Assembly (NCBI RefSeq): GCF_025567415.1
Contig: NZ_JAOQJV010000027.1
Coordinates: 1-18,385, forward strand
Direction: 5' to 3'
DNA length: 18,385 bases
Source of the DNA: Claveliimonas ammoniilytica
GTDB lineage: Bacteria; Bacillota; Clostridia; Lachnospirales; Lachnospiraceae
In this document: in pieces, positions 1 to 6,587 of the stretch
Numbering within the stretch: the first letter of the stretch is position 1
How the letters are laid out: every line of letters starts with the position of its first letter
Program-made: the position numbers and the translations under genes
The notes under the pieces: model-generated
Databases searched by the model: none
What the model was told of the DNA's origin: nothing
The model's input: the letters and a program-made list of their open reading frames with translations, nothing else

Positions 1-113
1 CCACTGTTCTCTCCATGTTCCTTGTAACTTGTCCACCATATCAGTTCATTATAAAAATCTTAGATTTTTGTCTTGACAACTGAGCCACTATACTCTATAT
101 CGTCTTCCTTCAT
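1..113 (-). pseudogene. Start of a leftward reading frame with an in-frame stop
   Basis: An ATG at 113, about ten bases after an AGGAG, opens a frame of 17 codons that meets TAA at 60-62. Beyond the stop the same frame is open for another 19 codons to the window edge and reads like protein (for example IWWTSYKEHGENS). This could be a gene broken by a nonsense mutation near its start, a short leader peptide, or chance. A second, overlapping frame opens at an ATG at 37-39 but has no visible ribosome binding site. I do not recognise the product. A weak AT-rich palindrome (54-68) covers the stop codon. Confidence 0.25.
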
Positions 114-128
114 TTCTGTTAGTCTCCT

Positions 129-150
129 AATTGTTCGCTATCTAACAATT
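129..150 (-). promoter_or_regulatory. Dyad in leader, possible operator
   Basis: AATTGTT and AACAATT form a perfect 7-bp inverted repeat with an 8-base centre, lying between the -10 box at 165-170 and the ribosome binding site of the leftward transcript. Its place suggests either a repressor operator (the TTGTT-N8-AACAA form resembles dimeric repressor sites) or a leader hairpin near the ribosome binding site. The regulator is unknown. Confidence 0.4.
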
Positions 151-164
151 TGTCATTGAACATT

Positions 165-193
165 ATTCTAAATCCATTATTTTAAATAGTCAA
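165..193 (-). promoter_or_regulatory. Leftward sigma-A type promoter
   Basis: On the minus strand a TTGACT box (188-193) is followed after 17 bases by TAGAAT (165-170), close to the sigma-A consensus. It points out of the left edge of the window. A perfect 7-bp dyad (129-150) and an AGGAG ribosome binding site (about 124-128) follow, so the promoter probably drives a gene that lies mostly left of the window. Confidence 0.65.
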
Positions 194-219
194 GTATTGT
201 TTTTAACTGTTTCAAATCA

Positions 220-302
220 TCGGAAGTGCCAAAGGCACATTCCGAGATTGTACGCGGTCGTCAAGGTCCTTAGCAAGCTAGGACTTTGACTCGTCGCGAT
301 AC
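220..302. repeat. Two tandem intergenic hairpins
   Basis: Two adjacent stem-loops fill the gap upstream of the glgB terminator. The first (220-245) pairs TCGGAAGTGCC with GGCACATTCCGA around an AAA loop, with one bulge. The second (250-302) has an inner stem, GTCAAGGTCC with GGACTTTGAC around an AGC/GCT tip, and an outer GTACGCG/CGCGATAC stem. Neither has a terminator-like T-run. The compact design suggests a dispersed palindromic intergenic element or a structured RNA. No second copy is present in this window. Confidence 0.5.
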
Positions 303-309
303 AAATAAA

Positions 310-338
310 AACAGCGGACCTTTGTCTGATCCACTGTT
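310..338 (-). terminator. Intrinsic terminator of glgB
   Basis: Read on the minus strand, AACAGTGGA pairs with TCCGCTGTT (one G-U pair) across an 11-base loop and runs into TTTTTATTT. It begins about 14 bases past the glgB stop codon. Confidence 0.75.
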
Positions 339-351
339 TCTAAATGTTTCT

Positions 352-2349
352 TTATTTCTTTGTCTTCTTTACAGATACCGTCTGTTTTGCCAATGTCGTC
401 TTCTGCTTTTCAGGCACTGACGTCTTTCCAGGTACGGTCGCATGCTTCTTCAGGTACACTGCGCTCTCTGCCGGCAAATCAAGATGCAGCCCTCCAAGCT
501 TCGTCCGGATACTCTTCTTCTTTTTTTCTGTACCACCATAGACATCCCAATTACTGCTTAACAGAATATCATAGGTGCCCTCTTCTGTTTCGAAGAAATA
601 ATCCTTCTGCTCAATGCCTGAGAAATTAAACACTGCAATGATCTTCTCATCTCCGCTGCTACGCTCCATTGCATAGATACACCTGCTCTCCTGGTGGCAG
701 TCGAGCCATCGGAATCCCTCTGACCGGTAATCCCATTTCCAGAATGCCGGATGCTTCAGATACAGTAAGTTCAACTCTTTCATGAATCTTTGAAAACTGT
801 CATGGATTGGATATTTCAAAATCTCCCAGTCTAATTCCCGCTTCTCATCCCATTCCCTGAGCTGTCCCAGTTCATTGCCCATGAAGTTCAGTTTCTTACC
901 CGGATGCGCATACATATACATGGCAAGCGCTCTTGCCTGCGGAAACTTCTGTTCATATTCGCCATGCATTTTCTGGGCAATTGTAGCTTTGCCATGCACA
1001 ACTTCGTCATGTGACAGTGGAAGGAGATAATTCTCCTCCGGATAATACATCATAGAAAATGTCAGCTTGTGATATGCGCCGCCACGGAATAACGGATCTG
1101 TCCGAAAATAATCCAGCGTATCATTCATCCAGCCCATATCCCATTTATAGTCGAATCCAAGTCCGCCTTCCCATACTGCCTTGGTCACATTTGCATATGC
1201 TGATGAATCCTCCGCTGCCAGAAGTATTCCCGGATGTCGTTCTTTGAGTCCCTGGTTCATATGGCGCAGAAATTCCACACCGTCCCGGTTCACGCCACGG
1301 TCTTTATTGCCCTGCCAGTAGATCAGATTGCTGATGGCATCCATACGCAGTCCGTCCATATGATACTCCTCCAGCCAGTAATTCGCACAGGATTGAAGGA
1401 AACTCCGCACCTCGCCTCTGGAATGATTAAAGTTACAGCTTCCCCATTCACTCTGTCCGACATCCTGATGCGGATATTCAAACAGAGGTGTGCCATCGTA
1501 ATTGGCCAGCGCATATCCATCTACTGCAAAATGCACTGGCACAAAGTCCAGAATGATTCCAATATCCGCCTGATGCAGCTTATCCACCATCTTCTTCAGA
1601 TCCTTTGCTGTTCCATATCTGGACGTCGGTGCATAGAATCCTGTCGCCTGATATCCCCAGGATTCATCACACGGATGTTCATTTAATGGCATTACTTCGA
1701 TATAGTTATACCCATTTTCCTTCAAATATGGAATCAATAGATCAGCAAATTCATCATACCGATACCAGCCATTCTCATCCTTTTTATTCCGTTTCCATGA
1801 ACCCACATGTACTTCATAAATATTCAACGGTGTCTCCCGACAGTCTGTCCGTTTCTTCATCCATTTCTGATCATGGAACTTATATCCCTGCATCTTCCGT
1901 ACAAGTGTCGCATTATTTGGGCGTAGCTCCATCTCATAACCATAAGGATCGCAGTGATCGATCACACTACCATTCTGAGTGTAGATCCGATACTTGTACA
2001 TCTGCCCTTCCTTCACACCCGGGATTCTGCATTCCCAGAAGTTCCGGTCATATCCCTGATACATCTCCCACTCCTGCCAGCCGTTAAATTCTCCGATTAC
2101 CGCTACGCGCGTTGCAGCTGGCGCAAATGTTCGAAATACCGCTGTGTCCCCATCGAATGTACATCCTAAATAACGATACGTATCAAATATTTTCCCTGTG
2201 TAATATCCATACAAATCCATATACTCTCTCCATTCATACAACATCCCTAAGAATCTACTATCATCATATAATAGATAAGATTCTTTTTCCACCATCATTT
2301 CTTCACCTGTGTCTAATTTATACATTTCTATGTCTGCGTCTGGTTTCAT
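352..2349 (-). CDS. glgB: 1,4-alpha-glucan (glycogen) branching enzyme GlgB
   Basis: This cytoplasmic GH13 enzyme cuts alpha-1,4 glucan chains and rejoins them as alpha-1,6 branches during glycogen synthesis. The 665-residue product has an N-terminal CBM48-like domain (about 60-135), then HVGSW (181-185) and a GH13 barrel. The catalytic residues can be placed: nucleophile D337 in GLRMDAIS, acid/base E380 in LLAAEDSS, and D448 in LPLSHDEV, which matches the family order. A C-terminal beta domain runs to about 635, followed by a Lys/Thr-rich tail. The ATG at 2349 has no good ribosome binding site. The tandem ATGs at residues 18-19 follow an AGGTGA, so the true start may be there. The gene stands alone, without glgC, glgD, glgA or glgP neighbours, and has its own terminator. 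Confidence 0.96.
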   Translation of the reverse strand: MKPDADIEMYKLDTGEEMMVEKESYLLYDDSRFLGMLYEWREYMDLYGYYTGKIFDTYRYLGCTFDGDTAVFRTFAPAATRVAVIGEFNGWQEWEMYQGYDRNFWECRIPGVKEGQMYKYRIYTQNGSVIDHCDPYGYEMELRPNNATLVRKMQGYKFHDQKWMKKRTDCRETPLNIYEVHVGSWKRNKKDENGWYRYDEFADLLIPYLKENGYNYIEVMPLNEHPCDESWGYQATGFYAPTSRYGTAKDLKKMVDKLHQADIGIILDFVPVHFAVDGYALANYDGTPLFEYPHQDVGQSEWGSCNFNHSRGEVRSFLQSCANYWLEEYHMDGLRMDAISNLIYWQGNKDRGVNRDGVEFLRHMNQGLKERHPGILLAAEDSSAYANVTKAVWEGGLGFDYKWDMGWMNDTLDYFRTDPLFRGGAYHKLTFSMMYYPEENYLLPLSHDEVVHGKATIAQKMHGEYEQKFPQARALAMYMYAHPGKKLNFMGNELGQLREWDEKRELDWEILKYPIHDSFQRFMKELNLLYLKHPAFWKWDYRSEGFRWLDCHQESRCIYAMERSSGDEKIIAVFNFSGIEQKDYFFETEEGTYDILLSSNWDVYGGTEKKKKSIRTKLGGLHLDLPAESAVYLKKHATVPGKTSVPEKQKTTLAKQTVSVKKTKK

Positions 2350-2371
2350 CGGACGATAAACAAAAATTCGC

Positions 2372-2400
2372 TTGTCATATGGTTTTCAATACTATATAAT
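2372..2400 (+). promoter_or_regulatory. Sigma-A promoter of the DUF1836 gene
   Basis: TTGTCA (2372-2377) is followed after exactly 17 bases by a perfect TATAAT (2395-2400). It sits in the divergent gap with glgB, 21 bases before the chosen ATG, so the 5' leader would be short. Confidence 0.8.
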
Positions 2401-2421
2401 ATCCATATTGAGGTGATTATA

Positions 2422-3030
2422 ATGACGATTGATAAAAAAGATATGCTGAACAGCATTCTGGACAGCATTTCCAGAATTGATTATATTAAACCGGAAGATA
2501 TTCCGAATATTGATCTGTATATGGATCAGGTTACTACATTTATGGAAGAGGGTCTGGAACGCACCAAGCGTTACTCTAATGACAAGATTCTGACCAAGAC
2601 GATGATCAATAACTATGCGAAGAATAATCTGCTACCGCCCCCGGTTAAGAAAAAGTATACTCGCGAGCATATGCTGATGCTCATATTTATTTACTACTTT
2701 AAGAATCTGCTATCAATTAAAGATATCGAGACCTTATTTGCACCGATGACGGAGAAATATTTCGGAAATGATGAAGGTCTCTCCATGACCGATATATACA
2801 AAGAAGTATGCGAATTTGAGAAAAGCAGGATTGATGTCACAGCCAAAGATATCGCAAGAAAATACCGTGATTCGCTGGAGACATTTACCAATGTGCCGGA
2901 AAGCGAACAGAAAGATCTGCAACTCTATTCATTTATCTGTAGCCTGGCTTTCGATGTCTATGTTAAAAAACAGGTAATCGAAAAACTCATCGACCAGATG
3001 CCGGAGCCAACACATAAAAATAAAAAATAG
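2422..3030 (+). CDS. DUF1836 domain protein
   Basis: The product matches the DUF1836 family common in Firmicutes. The family's function is unproven, but its N-terminal half resembles a MerR-like winged-helix DNA-binding region, as in the stretch ending NNYAKNNLLPPPVKKKYTREH. I choose the ATG at 2422 (202 residues) over the GTG at 2413, because that GTG is part of the GAGGTG ribosome binding site and the ATG lies 7-8 bases after it. The charged N-terminal helix, the central part with hydrophobic LMLIFIYYFKNLLSIKDIE and the acidic middle fit the family layout. It is transcribed alone, divergent from glgB. A regulatory role is inferred from the family only. Confidence 0.88.
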   Translation: MTIDKKDMLNSILDSISRIDYIKPEDIPNIDLYMDQVTTFMEEGLERTKRYSNDKILTKTMINNYAKNNLLPPPVKKKYTREHMLMLIFIYYFKNLLSIKDIETLFAPMTEKYFGNDEGLSMTDIYKEVCEFEKSRIDVTAKDIARKYRDSLETFTNVPESEQKDLQLYSFICSLAFDVYVKKQVIEKLIDQMPEPTHKNKK

Positions 3031-3069
3031 GATGCCAGAAGTATTCCCTGACATCCACACTTATGCAAA

Positions 3070-3105
3070 GGAGACAGCTTATTCGCCGTCTCCTTCTTCT
3101 TTTTC
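3070..3105 (+). terminator. Terminator after the DUF1836 gene, overlapping the convergent gene end
   Basis: GGAGAC (3070-3075) pairs with GTCTCC (3088-3093), with inner GC/GC pairs, and is followed by TTCTTCTTTTT. It overlaps the last codons of the convergent regulator gene. A second stem without a T-run (GGATG.CAG with CTG.CATCC, 3031-3056) lies just before it. It serves the plus strand best; on the minus strand only TTT follows. Confidence 0.6.
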
Positions 3106-3396
3106 ATTCTCTTTATTAATTCGCTCAAATACCATGTCATATCCGTCATTGCCATAATTCAGCGATCGATTCACACGGCTGATCGTTGCAGTCGATGCGC
3201 CGGTCTTGTCTGCAATCTCCAGATACGTCTTCTGCTCTCTCAGCATCTTCGCCACTTCAAATCTCTGCGACAATGATAACAACTCATTGATCGTACAGAT
3301 GTCTTCAAAAAATATATAACACTCTTCTTTATCCTGCAGGCTTAAGATTGCCTTAAAGAGATAGTCTACCGCTTCGGTTCTGATCTTCTTACTCAT
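3079..3396 (-). CDS. YerC/YecD-type TrpR-like transcriptional regulator
   Basis: The 105-residue protein belongs to the TrpR-related YerC/YecD family found across Firmicutes. The family has the Trp-repressor helical fold, but its ligand is generally not established. The helix-turn-helix is plain: TYLEIADKTGASTATISRVN, followed by RSLNYG, at about residues 57-82. The N-terminal part (AVDYLFKAILSLQDKEEC) forms the dimerising helices, and the C-terminal tail is Glu-rich. An AAGGAG ribosome binding site lies about ten bases before the ATG. It has its own promoter and is convergent with the DUF1836 gene. The target genes cannot be read from this window. Confidence 0.92.
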   Translation of the reverse strand: MSKKIRTEAVDYLFKAILSLQDKEECYIFFEDICTINELLSLSQRFEVAKMLREQKTYLEIADKTGASTATISRVNRSLNYGNDGYDMVFERINKENEKEEGDGE

Positions 3397-3436
3397 AAAT
3401 AATTATCTCCTTCATATCAGACTTCATGACTATTAC

Positions 3437-3465
3437 ATTTTAGCACACTAAATTCGTAAAGTCCA
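3437..3465 (-). promoter_or_regulatory. Promoter of the YerC/YecD-like gene (extended -10)
   Basis: On the minus strand TGGACT (3460-3465) and TAAAAT (3437-3442) are separated by 17 bases, and the -10 box is preceded by TGC, an extended -10. It lies about 40 bases before the ATG. The rest of the divergent gap, 3466-3617, is AT-rich; I see no equally good promoter there for the plus-strand gene. Confidence 0.6.
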
Positions 3466-3617
3466 TAGTTATCCTTATAAAAAGCCAGAATATACTTATG
3501 TTTATACTTTTCTTTCTCTGATATTACATTTTCTTCATCCAATATGACATAGAAAATGTTTTCCCAACACATACTAAAGACACTTTAAATACCGAACCAT
3601 CTCAGGAGGTTAAATTT

Positions 3618-3836
3618 ATGAAATCTAATAACAAATCCCACTTTCACATTCCATCTAATCAGGAAATCATTGATTCCTATGATTATCTCGCCAATTCTGC
3701 ATCTATGCAGGACTGCACCGGATTAATTCCTTCTGCTCCACAAAGCAAAGCAGAACTGGAATCCTATGAAGATGTCTATCACTATCAGCCACCGGTCATG
3801 AAGTCTACTCACCACAAGAAAAAGGCGGACTCCTGA
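3618..3836 (+). CDS. Small hydrophilic protein of unknown function
   Basis: I do not recognise this 72-residue product. It has a strong AGGAGG ribosome binding site 8-9 bases before the ATG and a terminator overlapping its stop codon, which together make a compact single-gene unit. The protein is polar with no membrane segment. It has an N-terminal KSHFHIPSNQEIIDSYDYLAN helix-like stretch, one cysteine, and a His/Lys-rich tail (STHHKKKADS). It could be a small regulator or spore-associated protein, but nothing in the sequence decides this. Confidence 0.7.
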   Translation: MKSNNKSHFHIPSNQEIIDSYDYLANSASMQDCTGLIPSAPQSKAELESYEDVYHYQPPVMKSTHHKKKADS

Positions 3837-3848
3837 CATCCGCCTTTT
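3820..3848. terminator. Strong bidirectional terminator
   Basis: AAAAGGCGGA (3820-3829) pairs perfectly with TCCGCCTTTT (3839-3848) around a 9-base loop that contains the TGA stop of the upstream small gene. The A-run and T-run on both sides make it work in both directions, serving the plus-strand small gene and the minus-strand substrate-binding protein gene that ends at 3877. Confidence 0.85.
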
Positions 3849-3876
3849 CTGTATGCTATAGTTCCTTTGCAGTCTA

Positions 3877-4701
3877 TTACTGTATCGCTTTCTCGGCAAA
3901 TTCTGTGGTCACAAGATCTTTGTAAGGTGCACGTTCAGCCAGTTCACCCGCATCTTCCAGAATATCCTGCAGCAGATTAAAGCTGTCTTCTTCAAAGACC
4001 AGATCTGCTTTCCAGGTATCCTGCTCATAATATCTGGTCACAATCTTTGTAATCGTCTCCAAATCTGTCTCATCAAACTGCGGTGCGATCACCTTTGCAA
4101 TCTCTTCCGGTGAATGAGACTGCACATAATCCATGCCCTTCTGAAGTGCATTTACAAACCCCTGAATCACTTCCGGATTCTGATCCAGATAGCTCTTCTT
4201 TGCTGAAAACGCAGTATATGGCACATAGCCGCTATCCGTACCAAGCGATGCTACTACATAGCCCTTGCCCTCCGTCTCCAATGCAGTCGCACTTGGTTCA
4301 AATTCCACAGTATAATCATATTTTGACTGATCTCCCGCAAATGCTGCTGCAGTAGATCCAAAATCGATGCTCTGGTCAATATTTACTTCCGATGGTTCAA
4401 TGCCATTCTGACGCAGAATATACTCAAATACCATCTCCGGCATACCACCTTTTCTGCCACCGATCACATTCTTACCTTTCAGGTCTTCCCATTTGAAATC
4501 CGGTTCATTGTCTCGTGCCACAAGGAAATTACCGGCCCGCTGAGTAAGCTGTGCAAAATTCACCACATAATCATTCGCACCCTCATTGTAGGTATAAATG
4601 GACGCCTCCGAACCCATAAAACCGATATCTGCTTCCCCGGAGATTACTGCAGTCATCGTCTTGTCAGCTCCAAACGGGGTTAACCAGTTAGGCAGAAACT
4701 T
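3877..4701 (-). pseudogene. ABC transporter substrate-binding protein, 3' fragment cut by the prophage
   Basis: The fragment matches SsuA/THI5-like (NMT1 family) periplasmic-type binding proteins that feed sulfonate, nitrate or thiamine-precursor ABC importers. The intact family has about 330-350 residues with a lipoprotein signal peptide. Here only about 259-270 residues remain, starting inside lobe 1. Conserved stretches such as GADKTMTAVISGEADIGFMG, LTQRAGNFLVARDN, KGKNVIGGRKGGMPEMV and YVPYTAFSAKK are intact. Homology-like reading continues upstream of the ATG at 4656 through LTPFGADKT to about 4680, then stops at the end of the prophage (TAG at 4702-4704). There is no signal peptide, no ribosome binding site and no neighbouring permease or ATPase. 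The missing 5' part should lie at the other prophage end. The exact substrate is unknown. Confidence 0.82.
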
Positions 4702-4704
4702 CTA
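4672..4704. other. Probable prophage attachment junction (attL/attR side)
   Basis: Substrate-binding-protein coding homology ends around 4675-4685, and the stop of the phage amidase is at 4702-4704, so the phage/host crossover lies between them. The exact core cannot be set without the other end, which is outside the window. Integration within a gene rather than at a tRNA, with a lysis gene at the border, fits a serine- or tyrosine-integrase prophage. Confidence 0.6.
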
Positions 4705-5358
4705 TATTATAATGGCTGTTTTTCCCTCTTTTTGAAGTTTCTTTTGAAGTGCTTCGGCATTCGCTTTTGACTTAAACGCACCTTTCTGTTCATACACCCG
4801 GTAGAGCTTACCTGCAGTCTCCGTCTTGGTAGACGTAGACGTACCCACCGCCGACAACCCGAACGCCTGAAGGATGCCCCTGGCGATATCGTCCATCCGG
4901 CTGTTGAAGATCTTGACATCCGTGGCACTCGTAATGAATCCACATTCCATCAGCCGGTACGGATATCCTTTCGCTGCAGCACGTTTCGGGTTCGCCAGAT
5001 CCGTTCTGCCTACAACGATCTGAGATCTACCTGGAAAGATAGCGGAGATCATTTTCGCAAGTGCGTTATCATACTGATCCGCTTTATACTTTCCGTTGAT
5101 AATTACGTGTCCGCCCCTTGCAGATGTTGATGCACTGTCCATGTGAAGCTCAATGATCTGGTAATCCTTTGGAATACTAAGTTTGCTGATACCATTATCT
5201 GCATACCAGTTCCGGCTCGTATCTGCAATTGTGACATTGCTTCCGCCCAGTGCACCGATACGTGCTGCCAGCGCTCTCACTCGTTCAGCTTCTGTGTATC
5301 CATTTTCGGTCGCTCCCGGATCACCGGCGCCATGACCGGCTATGATGAATAGATGCAT
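4702..5358 (-). CDS. Phage endolysin: N-acetylmuramoyl-L-alanine amidase (Amidase_3) with SPOR-like tail
   Basis: This endolysin cuts the amide bond between N-acetylmuramic acid and L-alanine to lyse the host. The 218 residues begin with the Amidase_3 signature AGHGAGDPGA. The zinc ligands can be assigned as H9, a Glu of TEAER (E23 or E25) and H72 in IELHMDSA, with the catalytic E138 in RLMECGF. After a Ser/Thr linker (about 171-182) comes a SPOR-like wall-binding segment (KLYRVYEQKGAFKSKANAEA and onward) reaching the C-terminus. There is no signal peptide, so release depends on the holin upstream. AAAGGAG lies 7 bases before the ATG. It is the last prophage gene before the host junction. Confidence 0.93.
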   Translation of the reverse strand: MHLFIIAGHGAGDPGATENGYTEAERVRALAARIGALGGSNVTIADTSRNWYADNGISKLSIPKDYQIIELHMDSASTSARGGHVIINGKYKADQYDNALAKMISAIFPGRSQIVVGRTDLANPKRAAAKGYPYRLMECGFITSATDVKIFNSRMDDIARGILQAFGLSAVGTSTSTKTETAGKLYRVYEQKGAFKSKANAEALQKKLQKEGKTAIII

Positions 5359-5372
5359 AACATACTCCTTTC

Positions 5373-5388
5373 TGTGCGATGTCGCACA
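5373..5388 (-). other. Hairpin before the endolysin ribosome binding site
   Basis: TGTGCGA and TCGCACA form a perfect 7-bp stem with a 2-base centre between the holin stop and the endolysin AAAGGAG, which starts about two bases after the stem. A T-run lies on its 5' side, so it is not a terminator for the late transcript. It may tune endolysin translation or mark an RNA processing site. Confidence 0.35.
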
Positions 5389-5402
5389 TAAAAAGAGGAC
5401 GA

Positions 5403-5609
5403 TTACTCGCCCTCACTACACTCCGGCAATCCAGTAGCTACACTGGTCAGCAGTGACAGGATTCCTGCCAGCACTGACGCTGATACCACAAGCTTCGCAT
5501 CCACCTGGTTAAGCACTGTCGCCGTGCCAATCGTTGCAACTGCAGTCTGCGCTACTGTCTTCACTGCTCTAATTCCAGCGCATTTTGCCCATTTCTTCCA
5601 ATCTTTCAT
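5403..5609 (-). CDS. Phage holin (r1t-like family)
   Basis: This 68-residue membrane protein is placed directly before the endolysin, where a holin is expected. A charged, Lys/Trp-rich start (MKDWKKWAKCAG) is followed by two membrane segments at about 13-36 (rich in A, V and T) and 40-60 (VVSASVLAGILSLLTSVATG), and a short acidic tail. The TVAQTAVATIG and SASVLAGILSLLTSVA stretches match the Phage_r1t_holin style. Holins oligomerise in the inner membrane and let the signal-less amidase reach the wall. The upstream stop codon (5612-5614) is two bases before the ATG, so the two genes are translated together. Confidence 0.85.
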   Translation of the reverse strand: MKDWKKWAKCAGIRAVKTVAQTAVATIGTATVLNQVDAKLVVSASVLAGILSLLTSVATGLPECSEGE

Positions 5610-5611
5610 GC

Positions 5612-5863
5612 CTATTCCACCTTTCCTTCTAAATCAGAAATTCTATGATTTGCCACTTTCATTTTTTCCTCCTGCAATGCCATCTGTTCTTCCAAATGAT
5701 AAGTACGTTCTATTGTATTGTTATGCTTATCGACTCTTTTTGTGAGTTCATTTAACTTATATTCCATAAGTGCCCTAGTTTTCTCCTGTTGCCCATGATT
5801 GCTAATCAGGCAAACCAGAAGCGTTACAGCGGCAGATATGCAGGCTGAGATAATTGTTTCCAT
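5612..5863 (-). CDS. XhlA-like membrane coiled-coil lysis protein
   Basis: The chosen ATG at 5863 (83 residues, starting METIISAC) has an AAAGGATG ribosome binding site about 7 bases upstream. A longer reading from 5944 would run through a terminator hairpin and is unlikely. One membrane segment (about 5-21) is followed by a long charged helix with heptad-like spacing (LMEYKLNELTKRVDKHNNTI and onward). This layout resembles the haemolysin XhlA and related proteins found next to holins, which help lysis or anchor the lysis complex. The order XhlA-like, holin, amidase supports that role. The protein identity is by layout, not by a catalytic motif. Confidence 0.75.
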   Translation of the reverse strand: METIISACISAAVTLLVCLISNHGQQEKTRALMEYKLNELTKRVDKHNNTIERTYHLEEQMALQEEKMKVANHRISDLEGKVE

Positions 5864-5890
5864 ATATGCATCCTTTCTAATTTTGCGTAC

Positions 5891-5912
5891 AAAAATAAGA
5901 CCCGAAGGTCTC
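5891..5912 (-). terminator. Short terminator between tail-tip and lysis genes
   Basis: On the minus strand GAGACC-TTCG-GGTCTT forms a 6-bp stem with a stable UUCG-type loop followed by ATTTTTG. It sits between the stop of the 5937-6392 gene and the start of the XhlA-like gene. The short stem suggests partial termination, lowering lysis gene expression relative to tail genes. Confidence 0.6.
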
Positions 5913-5936
5913 GCGCGTATCTCCATGTAATTACCT

Positions 5937-6392
5937 CTACTCATATACAGCCTCAGACATCTCTAGAAGACATTCTGTGAGAAACTGACTCTGTTCTTCC
6001 AGTTTTGTGATCCTTTCCTCTGGGAGCGGTTCCGGCTCTGGATCTTCCGTTGGAGAGGTTGGCTTACTTCGCACTCTAACCGGGATTGTAATTTCATACT
6101 TGGTGTTCCCGGAAGTCTCATCTGTCAGATAGATATAAGCATAGATCTGGTAATCACTGGTCGCACTGTGCGCCAGTAACTCATCCGGAATCTTTACATC
6201 TGTAACTCCATCCACCGTCGTGCCGACTCTGGATAATGTCTCTCCTGATTTCTCGTCCAGCGAAAACTGCACTTCCACTGCCGGTGGAAGCTCCGGACCT
6301 GTGATCCGGAGCACCTGACCGTAATCATACTGCCATACCCCCAGCGTGGATGCGTATCTGGAATCTAATTTTACAGATACGATATTGTCCAT
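5937..6392 (-). CDS. Tail-tip/baseplate-associated structural protein
   Basis: The 151-residue protein has a beta-rich N-terminal domain (about 1-108) that reads like the N-terminal domain of baseplate upper proteins (DYGQVLRITGPELPPAVEVQF, ending YEITIPVRVRSKP). A Pro/Glu linker follows (about 109-127), then a short C-terminal helix ending TECLLEMSEAVYE. That last motif is nearly repeated at the end of the 6588-6959 product, so both may dock to the same partner. GAGGAG lies 8 bases before the ATG, which directly follows the upstream stop. The position after the fibre gene supports a tail-tip role. The exact family is uncertain. Confidence 0.6.
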   Translation of the reverse strand: MDNIVSVKLDSRYASTLGVWQYDYGQVLRITGPELPPAVEVQFSLDEKSGETLSRVGTTVDGVTDVKIPDELLAHSATSDYQIYAYIYLTDETSGNTKYEITIPVRVRSKPTSPTEDPEPEPLPEERITKLEEQSQFLTECLLEMSEAVYE

Positions 6393-6393
6393 A

Positions 6394-6531
6394 CTACTGC
6401 TCCTCTGTCACAAGTTCTTCCATTCCGGAATCGACGAGGATCTCTTTCACCTTATCCTTTAAGAGTCTCGGTACCTGTGCGTAAGTCTTCTTTCCTAACA
6501 TAATCTGCTGTGCCCATAACATTGCCATCAT
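6394..6531 (-). CDS. Very small tail-region protein (CD1375/XkdX-like)
   Basis: The ATG at 6531 is chosen because AGGAGG lies seven bases before it; upstream in-frame starts have no ribosome binding site and would overlap the previous gene. The resulting 45-residue protein (MMAMLWAQQIMLGKKTYAQV, then a Lys-rich helix and an acidic end) has the form of the tiny proteins (CD1375 or XkdX type) found between tail-fibre and holin genes in Firmicutes phages. Their function is not established. The stop at 6394-6396 is one base from the next ATG, indicating coupling. Confidence 0.6.
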   Translation of the reverse strand: MMAMLWAQQIMLGKKTYAQVPRLLKDKVKEILVDSGMEELVTEEQ

Positions 6532-6587
6532 TTCTTTACCTCCTGAATTTTGTAATAATATGAATAAATTTGTTAATAAAGTTACCA

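Noticed and set aside
1..345. Direct repeat CCACTGTT.. at 1 and 331 as an attachment or target duplication
   Set aside because: The similarity is short and imperfect, and the second copy is part of the glgB terminator.
1234..2399. Plus-strand open frames opposite glgB
   Set aside because: They are mirror frames of a clear GH13 enzyme, with no ribosome binding sites and low-complexity His/Ser/Pro-rich products.
5864..5944. Longer N-terminus for the XhlA-like protein
   Set aside because: It would translate through the UUCG terminator hairpin, while the ATG at 5863 has a good ribosome binding site.
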